DNA of 64,000 bases, taken from contig NZ_FOOY01000004.1 of NCBI RefSeq assembly GCF_900113325.1, positions 159,116-223,115 of the forward strand, in the 5' to 3' direction. Shown in pieces: positions 58,484-64,000 of the stretch. The notes under the pieces were generated by a model. The model was not told where the DNA came from. It did not search any database and saw only the letters and a program-made list of their open reading frames with translations. Every line of letters starts with the position of its first letter. Within the stretch, counting starts at the first letter, position 1. The stretch is from Sporolactobacillus nakayamae. Lineage in GTDB: Bacteria; Bacillota; Bacilli; Bacillales; Sporolactobacillaceae. Both the position numbers and the translations under genes were made by a program.

Positions 58484-58510
58484 AAAAAACCCGGCAAAGG
58501 CCGGGTATAC
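58484..58510 (-). terminator. Terminator between the endolysin and the small minus gene
   Basis: ACCCGGC AAAG GCCGGGT: on the minus strand it is followed by TTTTTTATTA, giving a clear terminator for the leftward gene; on the plus strand the stem may also stop the late transcript. Confidence 0.85.
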
Positions 58511-58533
58511 ATAGTAAGGATAATAGTCATTGT

Positions 58534-58770
58534 TTAATTGTTTGAAGCTGATTCAATAAGTTGAAGCCGAGTTTCCATGCAAACACAGATAAAATCTAAA
58601 ACAGGATCGGTAATTTTAAAGACATCCCACCATTGCCCGGAGATCCATGTCATGCCAACTTTATTTCTGGATTCATAAACCTTTGATTTTAGACCGTCCG
58701 ATAAATGTTGGATTTCCCATTCTGTCACTAGACCTTCATCAAGCACTTGTTCGATGTTATAAATTTTCAT
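58534..58770 (-). CDS. Small prophage protein at the right end
   Basis: 78 residues (MKIYNIEQVLDEGLVTEWEI ... IESASNN). A good AGGAGGCG ribosome site precedes the ATG on the minus strand. It is the only minus-strand gene right of the operator apart from 28489-28653 and lies between the endolysin and attR, the position where many prophages keep genes expressed in the lysogen. Unrecognised. Confidence 0.65.
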   Translation of the reverse strand: MKIYNIEQVLDEGLVTEWEIQHLSDGLKSKVYESRNKVGMTWISGQWWDVFKITDPVLDFICVCMETRLQLIESASNN

Positions 58771-58921
58771 TCGAATCGCCTCCTCGTATATTTAATAGAT
58801 AGGAGGGTATGTATAAAAATGGTGAGGCAAATTAAAAATATTTTTTGTGAGTTTTAAATCTTAAAACTCAATAGTAAATTAAGACGTTATGTATGATCTG
58901 ACAAGAACTAAATCCATCTTG

Positions 58922-58943
58922 TTTTGCGCATATTTTGCGCGAG
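58922..58943. promoter_or_regulatory. Candidate right arm-type integrase sites
   Basis: TTTTGCGCATA TTTTGCGCGAG, two units with the same 11-bp period as the left pair at 22278-22299, 55 bases inside attR. Confidence 0.6.
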
Positions 58944-58997
58944 ATTTTCGCTACAGTCGAATATCCTTGACCTTATCACCTTTTTCCAATGGAGTAT

Positions 58998-59017
58998 GAA
59001 TCCCTCTTCCTCCGTTG
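58998..59017 (+). other. attR core
   Basis: Twenty bases identical to attL at 22149-22168. The rest of the tRNA is not present here. Confidence 0.93.
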
Positions 59018-59155
59018 ATACATATTTAATACCCATACGCAAACACCCGGAAGTAGCCGTTTAAAGGCACTTCCGGGTGTTTTATTATTTTTTGATCGTC
59101 AACGAAAAGCAAAGAATATCAAAACATTTTGCATTAATTTTGCACTGCAAATGAT
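59018..59155. repeat. Diverged copy of the prophage left end outside attR
   Basis: This stretch parallels 22169-22305 (inside attL) base for base with about one difference in five: the same terminator (AACACCCGGAA...TTCCGGGTGTT), the AAAGCAAAGAA tract and a decayed pair of TTTTGC units at 59127-59148 with the 11-bp period. It therefore looks like the left end of an earlier related element, or the native tRNA flank from which the phage site derives. Confidence 0.75.
59042..59090 (+). terminator. Terminator copy outside attR
   Basis: Same 11-bp stem as the terminator at 22193-22242, followed by TTATTATTTTTT. From here to the start of pbpA (59319) no gene is seen. Confidence 0.85.
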
Positions 59156-59318
59156 TTTTGACAGAAGATCAATGCAACTTTAAAATGAGGATATGCTTAT
59201 AGGTAGAATGCTGAGAAATTTCTTACCAATAGATTATTGTTGATTGTTCTTAAACTGCGGGAGAAGCACGAATAAATAGATAGAATTAATTGATGAACTG
59301 CGCTTAGGAGGGGAAAAA

Positions 59319-61382
59319 GTGGTCCAGGAAACAGCAAAGAACAAAAGAAAAAAGAACAATCTGCCGCTAAGGCTGAATATACTTTTTCTTGTTGTGTTTT
59401 TAGCGTTCGCCGGGCTGATTTTACGGCTTGGCTATGTCCAAATTGTCAAAGGCGATTATTATAAAGGACTTGCGAATGCAAGCAAAACGCAGTCAGCGCG
59501 TATTGAGTCGGCACGTGGGCGAATTGTCGATACGAACCATGTCACGCTCGCGGATAATAAAGCCGAGCTCGCTATTGTCTTTATTCGAAATGCTGGAATC
59601 AGTGCACAAGAGAGCCTGGGGTACGCCCGGAAATTAGCCAACTTTTTAACTGTTGATGCTGATGTGATTAAAAAGGTCTCTGATCATGATAAACGCGAAT
59701 ACTACATTCTGACAAAATTTAAGAAATTGAGTAGTGCATATGATAAATACCTAAGCCCGGCTGAACAGAAAAAATATGCAAAGAAGCAGAGCAAGGCCTA
59801 CAAGCTGCTTTTATCTCGAGTACCAAAATCAGAACTAAAGGGTTATTCAAAAAAAGATGTGCAGATCATGGCGATCCAGCATGCGTTTAATCAAGCGTCC
59901 AATTTGAGCCCTTATATTATTAAGAGAGGATTGAAGGTCAGCGACAAGGAATACATTAACGTCGTTGATCATCTAAGCGATTTTAACGGGGCTATTCAAA
60001 CCGCAGATGTTTCTTCACGAACATACATTAAAAATAAACCATTCTACGTTGGGAAAATGGGGCCTATTCCTGAAGACAAAATTACGGGGTATCTGGCTCA
60101 GGGTTATAGCCGCAATACTGATGTTGGAATCAGTTATCTAGAGGATCAATATGAATCCTATTTACGCGGGGTTCCAATGACTCTTACTTATGATACGGAA
60201 AAAGGACTTCCCGTTGGAAATCCAACAGTAAAGGATGGAACACGCGGAGACGACTTGCAGCTTACTGTTGATATCAGGCTGCAAAAGAAGCTCGACCAAG
60301 TATTGGAACAGAATATATTGTCCGCGCGTTCAGAGGGAAATGGACAAAATAACAGCGCATACGCAGTGATGATGAATCCGAAGACAGGAGCCATTCTGGC
60401 AATTGGTGGAAAGAAATATGAAAATGGCAAGTTCACGGATGTATCCAGTGACTCGATTACCTCACAATTTGAAATGGGATCTGCGGTTAAGGGTGCGACG
60501 GAATTGATCGGGTTTCAGCATAATGCGGTGCCTTCTCAATTTCATGATATGCCAATCAACTATCGAGGAACAAAAAAATATTTCAAATCATGGGAAGTCA
60601 GCGGTTTAGGTACATTAACACCTGAAACGGCATTGCAATTTTCATCTAATGTTTTTATGGCGAAGATCGTTTCTAACATGGCAGGAATTTCTTTGATCCC
60701 GTCTGGGGGGGAGTACATCGCTAGAACTCCTTATGTAACGAATCCTAAATTTATTAAGGCGATTAATGATTTGCGAAACGGATACAGCCAATTCGGACTT
60801 GGTGTCAAGACTGGGATTGATCTTCCGACAGAAGGAACGGGATATAACGGTGGTATGCCTGATACTCCCGGGGTCATTCACCAGTATGCAATCGGTCAGT
60901 TTGACACGTATACTCCGCTGGAAATGGCTCAATACATTTCGACGATCGCTAACGGTGGATACAGAATGCAGCCGCATTTACTTGAATCTGTTCACGAACC
61001 GGAAAGTGACGGAGAGAATCTAGGAAATACGGTTTATCAATTTGAACCGAAAGTATTGGGCACCATTGGTAATAGCAAGCATGATCTTGCACGAGTGCAG
61101 CATGGATTGTACCTTGTGACACATGGCGCAAGAGGGACGGGAAGTGTATTTAGGGAGCAGGGCCAAAAATATAAAGTAGCTGCTAAAACAGGTACTGCGC
61201 AGATCGATGAGAAGGATTTAAGTCTTTACAATGAAACGCTCGTTTCCTATGCACCTTATGACGATCCACAAGTTGCTATTTCTGTTGTTGTTCCTAAAGT
61301 AAGAGCGGGACACCAAAATCAGCAAATTGCTCTTGAGATGTATAAGGAGTATGACAAGTTTTATCATTATACGAGTAAATAA
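59319..61382 (+). CDS. pbpA: Class B penicillin-binding protein (PbpA/PBP2A-like transpeptidase)
   Basis: 687 residues. An N-terminal membrane anchor (about 17-43), a dimerisation domain (60-330, with SARGRIVDTNHVTLADN) and a transpeptidase domain with the SxxK motif S388-A-V-K391, SxN motif S442-S-N444 and K623-T-G625. It cross-links peptidoglycan; B. subtilis PbpA at this map position serves lateral wall growth and spore outgrowth. GTG follows AGGAGGGG. First host gene right of the prophage. Confidence 0.93.
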   Translation: MVQETAKNKRKKNNLPLRLNILFLVVFLAFAGLILRLGYVQIVKGDYYKGLANASKTQSARIESARGRIVDTNHVTLADNKAELAIVFIRNAGISAQESLGYARKLANFLTVDADVIKKVSDHDKREYYILTKFKKLSSAYDKYLSPAEQKKYAKKQSKAYKLLLSRVPKSELKGYSKKDVQIMAIQHAFNQASNLSPYIIKRGLKVSDKEYINVVDHLSDFNGAIQTADVSSRTYIKNKPFYVGKMGPIPEDKITGYLAQGYSRNTDVGISYLEDQYESYLRGVPMTLTYDTEKGLPVGNPTVKDGTRGDDLQLTVDIRLQKKLDQVLEQNILSARSEGNGQNNSAYAVMMNPKTGAILAIGGKKYENGKFTDVSSDSITSQFEMGSAVKGATELIGFQHNAVPSQFHDMPINYRGTKKYFKSWEVSGLGTLTPETALQFSSNVFMAKIVSNMAGISLIPSGGEYIARTPYVTNPKFIKAINDLRNGYSQFGLGVKTGIDLPTEGTGYNGGMPDTPGVIHQYAIGQFDTYTPLEMAQYISTIANGGYRMQPHLLESVHEPESDGENLGNTVYQFEPKVLGTIGNSKHDLARVQHGLYLVTHGARGTGSVFREQGQKYKVAAKTGTAQIDEKDLSLYNETLVSYAPYDDPQVAISVVVPKVRAGHQNQQIALEMYKEYDKFYHYTSK

Positions 61383-61399
61383 TCGTTGCATGAATAAAA

Positions 61400-61440
61400 T
61401 GGGGGATAATTCTGAGCTGAACATCAGAGTTATCTCCCTT
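61400..61440 (+). terminator. Terminator after pbpA
   Basis: GGGGATAATTCTGA and TCAGAGTTATCTCCC form a stem of about 14 bp followed by TTTATG; a second palindrome (GCAGGTTGA/TCAACCTGC, 61486-61512, then CTTTTG) lies just after and faces the convergent yqzC-like gene. Confidence 0.85.
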
Positions 61441-61529
61441 TATGTAACTGATCCCTCATTTTCACAAATCAACGCAAAAAAGCAGGTTGAATCAGTGAAT
61501 GATCAACCTGCCTTTTGCTGTTTCTTCAA

Positions 61530-62066
61530 TTAGTTACTGTGGTTTTTCGTAATGACTTGAGCGAGCTTTGGAATGGACATATCGCTCGAAACGCTAAAGG
61601 TACCGAGCTGAACGTATTTCTCCAGCTTGTTTTTTTGAAGATATGAATCGAAGCTGTGCTTTTGGCTCGATTTAAGAATCTTAGCGCTCACAAGTTCGCT
61701 CGAAATATCTCCAGGAGTCATGCCGCTCTTAATATGCAGCTTGTACGTTGTTTTCTTCGTTGATTTTTCCGGAGTTTTTTCTTTCTTCTTGCTGTCGTTG
61801 TCCGTTGTTGTCTTTTCTTTACCGGCTTGTTCCGTTGCTTTCTTTGTGTCATTCTGCCATTGGTTATAGGCGTCCAGATCAATCGCTTTACGGTGATGGC
61901 CGGCAAGATATTGAGTAACGGTCGCTTCTGTCAAAGGCGTTTGCTTGACTACATTCTTAGCAGGTTTCTGCTCTCCTTGATTAAAAACCAAATAATAAAA
62001 GAAAGCGAAAACGGCACATGTCAGCAAAATACCTGTGGCGAACCCGCGTAGTTCATTTTTTGTCAC
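61530..62066 (-). CDS. MltG/YceG-like membrane protein (YqzC-like)
   Basis: 178 residues: an N-terminal transmembrane helix (about 9-30), a long Lys/Glu/Thr-rich linker and a C-terminal domain (about 108-178: LHIKSGMTPGDISSELVSAK ... VQLGTFSVSSDMSIPKLAQV) that matches only the LysM-like substrate-binding part of MltG lytic transglycosylases. The catalytic part is absent. GTG 62066 is at normal spacing from AAGGGTG. It pairs with the next small membrane gene, as yqzC and yqzD do near pbpA in B. subtilis. Confidence 0.7.
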   Translation of the reverse strand: MTKNELRGFATGILLTCAVFAFFYYLVFNQGEQKPAKNVVKQTPLTEATVTQYLAGHHRKAIDLDAYNQWQNDTKKATEQAGKEKTTTDNDSKKKEKTPEKSTKKTTYKLHIKSGMTPGDISSELVSAKILKSSQKHSFDSYLQKNKLEKYVQLGTFSVSSDMSIPKLAQVITKNHSN

Positions 62067-62071
62067 TGCGT

Positions 62072-62278
62072 TCACCCTTTAGTATGATCTTGGTCCTCGA
62101 GCATAATTTCTTCTTCGAGCACACGGATTTTTTTCTTAACCTTGTACAATTCTTGCATCATTGTTATGGAATTTTCCTCAAGCTGACCTTCTACTTGCTT
62201 AATGCTGTCCTGCTTATAGTAAGAGACAGCAAGCGTGGTCAACCCAACAATTATGAGTATCAAGATGACAAACCCCAA
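62072..62278 (-). CDS. Small membrane/coiled-coil protein (YqzD-like)
   Basis: 68 residues: a membrane helix (2-20, GFVILILIIVGLTTLAVSYY) and a charged coiled coil (SIKQVEGQLEENSITMMQEL ... VLEEEI). TTG at 62278 is chosen since GAGGGGGG lies 6-7 bases upstream; the ATG at 62283 is too close to it. It precedes the MltG-like gene by 5 bases on the minus strand. Function unknown. Confidence 0.65.
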   Translation of the reverse strand: MGFVILILIIVGLTTLAVSYYKQDSIKQVEGQLEENSITMMQELYKVKKKIRVLEEEIMLEDQDHTKG

Positions 62279-62558
62279 TTCATTACCCCCCTCACCATTG
62301 TCTGAGGTTCATGCGATGTAACGATCACATGACAATCACCATAATTATTTATAACATATCTCCTATGGTTACGGAAGAATTATGGCGAAAAAGAAAGAAG
62401 AATGTAAAATAAATAGCAAAAATTGGGGGAAAATAAGAAGAGCGGCTATACGTGAATAAAAAGTTAAATTGAATAAAGGTTGAAGCATTCAACTTTTTTT
62501 GTTAAGATAAAGTGTATGTTTTCGAACACGCTGATTATAAGGTAATGGAGGGATAGAT

Positions 62559-62708
62559 ATGCGAGTTAAGGTTATTTTGGAAAATACTGAAACCGGTGAT
62601 CGCGATTACATCACGTCTAAGAACAAACAAAAGAACCCAGAACGTCTTGAGCTGAGAAAATACAGCCCGAAACTGAGAAAATATGTGACTTATCGCGAAA
62701 CAAAGTAA
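62559..62708 (+). CDS. rpmG: Ribosomal protein L33, cysteine-free form
   Basis: 49 residues, [20 protein letters not shown] ... TYRETK. The L33 frame is clear ([20 protein letters not shown]), but all four zinc-binding cysteines are replaced (ENTET for the first CxxC, SPKLR for the second), which makes it a zinc-independent paralogue. GGAGGGATAG precedes the ATG. Cysteine-free paralogues are often used when zinc is short; no Zur site was identified. Confidence 0.92.
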   Translation: MRVKVILENTETGDRDYITSKNKQKNPERLELRKYSPKLRKYVTYRETK

Positions 62709-62721
62709 GTTGACCTGAATA

Positions 62722-62766
62722 AAGAGCCGCGAAAGACCTCTATTGGGTTTTTTGCGGCTTTTTATA
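62722..62766 (+). terminator. Terminator after rpmG
   Basis: AGCCGCGAAAGACC and GGGTTTTTTGCGGCT pair, followed by TTTTAT. Confidence 0.88.
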
Positions 62767-62815
62767 TGGCACCATAATTAGTAAATTCATCATCATTTCA
62801 AGTATGGAGGATAGA

Positions 62816-63397
62816 ATGAGCTTAGAAAAAAGAAAATTACGCAACCAAATACTCCATGAAATGGAAAAAACAGATGATTATGTGTTTACAGAAAAATGCA
62901 AGAAAATTAGAAATCAATTATTTGCGACCGCGTTATGGCGTGAGGCGCTTACGATTGGGGTTACCTTGTCGGTTGGGCGGGAAGTGGAAACAATGGCAAT
63001 TATAACCAAAGCTTGGACAGAGCAGAAACATGTCGCCGTACCAAAATGCAACCCGCAAAATCATAGCCTTTCTTTTTATGAATTGGAGAGCTTTAGCCAG
63101 CTTGAATCCGGATTTTACGAATTAATGGAACCGAATATTTTAAAGACTCAAGAGGTCAAACCGGACATGCTTGATCTGCTCATTGTTCCCGGAGTCGTTT
63201 TTGATGAGCGGGGTTTCCGGATTGGATATGGTGGCGGTTATTATGACCGCTTCTTGACTTATTACAAAGGAACAACCATTTCACTGCTGCTTGAAAATCA
63301 ACTGATCCATGAGATACCGGTTGAAGCGCATGATCAGCACGTGGATTGGCTGGTCACAGAGCAACGGTGTTTTAAAGCAAGTGAAGATGCAGAATGA
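62816..63397 (+). CDS. yqgN: 5-formyltetrahydrofolate cyclo-ligase
   Basis: 193 residues. ATP-dependent conversion of 5-formyl-THF to 5,10-methenyl-THF. Family blocks are visible: LEKRKLRNQILHEM start, VAVPKCNPQNHSLSFYEL, and the C-terminal GVVFDERGFRIGYGGGYYDR signature. ATG at 62816 is 5 bases from GGAGG; the ATG at 62804 lies upstream of that site. Follows rpmG as in B. subtilis. Confidence 0.94.
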   Translation: MSLEKRKLRNQILHEMEKTDDYVFTEKCKKIRNQLFATALWREALTIGVTLSVGREVETMAIITKAWTEQKHVAVPKCNPQNHSLSFYELESFSQLESGFYELMEPNILKTQEVKPDMLDLLIVPGVVFDERGFRIGYGGGYYDRFLTYYKGTTISLLLENQLIHEIPVEAHDQHVDWLVTEQRCFKASEDAE

Positions 63398-63452
63398 AAG
63401 CAGAGCCACTAAGCCACACTAAGCAGTGATAACTGAGAGTGGGGGACTTACT

Positions 63453-63617
63453 GTGGCGAAAAGGAATGCGATTATCGAGACGATACTACTGTTGCTGACA
63501 ACATGCTTTCTGATGAAACGACGACGTGTACTCCTTGAACTTGTTACTTTGATTCTGGGACACTTGATCATGTTTCGAAGGCTGAAGGAAAATCATCCAC
63601 CTGATCAATCACCCTAA
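63453..63617 (+). CDS. yqgO: Small membrane protein (YqgO-like)
   Basis: 54 residues with one hydrophobic segment (about 8-20) and basic patches (MKRRRVLLE); GTG at 63453 follows GGGGGA. Position after yqgN matches yqgO; function unknown. Confidence 0.6.
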   Translation: MAKRNAIIETILLLLTTCFLMKRRRVLLELVTLILGHLIMFRRLKENHPPDQSP

Positions 63618-63620
63618 GCA

Positions 63621-64000
63621 CTATGAAAAATTTTGCCTGAGCAGAACGATTTGGTGCGATTCCGTTTCAATAATAATCAGCATGTGATCCTGGGCAATGA
63701 GCAGGAGCGGCATTGTACTGCCAAGTGCCTGTACACGTTGACCTTGAGTCAGCTGAATGCCGCGTACATAATTTTTATAAATCCCTTCCCATAATTGACC
63801 GGTGATTCGTTCTGACTTTTTTTCTCCAAAAGGGAAAATTCGGGAGACCGATTCACCGGTCAGCGCGTCTAGAGGGACGACGCGATAATCAGACAGTCGA
63901 AATCCATAGCGTTTGGCGGCTTTGCGTAACAATTCTTGTCTGCCAGTATCCAATTCGCGTGTGTAACTGCTCAATAGATTTGCCTCAACTGTCGATTTTG
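63621..64000 (-). CDS. Unrecognised protein, C-terminal part (runs off the window)
   Basis: At least 126 residues read on the minus strand, open to the window edge (KSTVEANLLSSYTRELDTGR ... IIIETESHQIVLLRQNFS). A mixed helical then beta region with GQRVQALGSTMPLLLIAQDH near the end. In B. subtilis the rhomboid gene gluP (yqgP) follows yqgO, but this sequence does not look like a rhomboid. Convergent with the yqgO-like gene, 3 bases apart. Confidence 0.6.
   Translation of the reverse strand, partial: KSTVEANLLSSYTRELDTGRQELLRKAAKRYGFRLSDYRVVPLDALTGESVSRIFPFGEKKSERITGQLWEGIYKNYVRGIQLTQGQRVQALGSTMPLLLIAQDHMLIIIETESHQIVLLRQNFS

Larger units (their letters stand above)
22149..59017. mobile_element. 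Complete-looking siphovirus-type prophage, about 36.9 kb
   Basis: It is bounded by 20-bp direct repeats in tRNA-Ser. Module order is int - immA - accessory genes - repressor / cro - early - replication - late regulator - HNH/terminase - portal - protease - capsid - connectors - tail - fibre - accessory - holin - endolysin - small minus gene. All core morphogenesis genes have intact frames, so it may be inducible. Head genes are HK97 type; the presence of tape measure, Dit and Tal-like genes and the lack of a sheath gene indicate a non-contractile tail. Confidence 0.95.

Noticed and set aside
22278-59148. CRISPR array
   Set aside because: Only doubled 11-bp units near the att sites are present; there is no repeat-spacer series and no cas gene.

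Overview
The window is a low-to-mid GC chromosomal segment of an endospore-forming member of the Bacillales. The flanks keep the gene order of the Bacillus subtilis yqxD-dnaG-sigA-trmK-yqfO ... ispH-yqfQ-nfo-yqfT ... yqfX-ispG-yqfZ ... pbpA-yqzC/yqzD-rpmG-yqgN-yqgO region. Several genes are missing relative to that order (cccA, cshB, the zur/znu genes, the pst operon) and others are inserted, which suggests a divergent family such as Sporolactobacillaceae rather than Bacillus itself. The family name is inference; the synteny is from general knowledge.

Layout. Positions 1-5369 hold information-processing genes: yqxD 3' end, primase, sigma-A, TrmK and YqfO. Positions 5492-10894 hold an inserted shikimate-supply cluster, tkt-aroF-aroB on the minus strand with aroD divergent. 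The tkt operon has a long, highly structured 5' leader that ends in an intrinsic terminator. Positions 10997-21565 return to housekeeping genes (ispH, yqfQ, nfo, yqfT, a soluble sensor kinase, a YqfX-like protein, a nitroreductase, a family 2 glycosyltransferase, ispG, yqfZ and an NfeD-like gene), interrupted by a ~1 kb geneless stretch of repeats (16.5-17.5 kb). Five tRNA genes (Asn, Met, His, Ile-CAU, Ser-TGA) follow at 21738-22165.

A complete-looking prophage of about 36.9 kb lies between 20-bp att cores at 22149-22168 and 58998-59017, inserted in the 3' end of tRNA-Ser, which stays intact. Its lysogeny arm (minus strand) is an integrase, an ImmA-type metalloprotease, accessory genes and a short ImmR-type repressor. 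A divergent operator region separates this from a rightward lytic arm: early genes, a replication module (initiator, helicase loader, DnaB helicase), a sigma-like late regulator, HNH genes, an HK97-type packaging and head module, a siphovirus tail with a gpG/gpGT frameshift, receptor-binding genes, holin and endolysin. The host continues with pbpA, YqzC/YqzD-like genes, L33, 5-formyl-THF cyclo-ligase and yqgO.

The parts that stand out are accessory. They are: (a) a RexA/RexB-like soluble + four-helix membrane pair in the lysogeny arm; (b) a DUF6414-like gene with a strongly promoted opposing 66-residue gene, flanked by two copies of a small coding remnant; (c) a very AT-rich membrane gene in the middle of the lytic operon; (d) a HEPN-motif protein beside a membrane-anchored SGNH hydrolase just before the holin; (e) the tkt leader RNA; and (f) a decayed second copy of the prophage left end just outside attR, evidence of serial occupancy of this tRNA.
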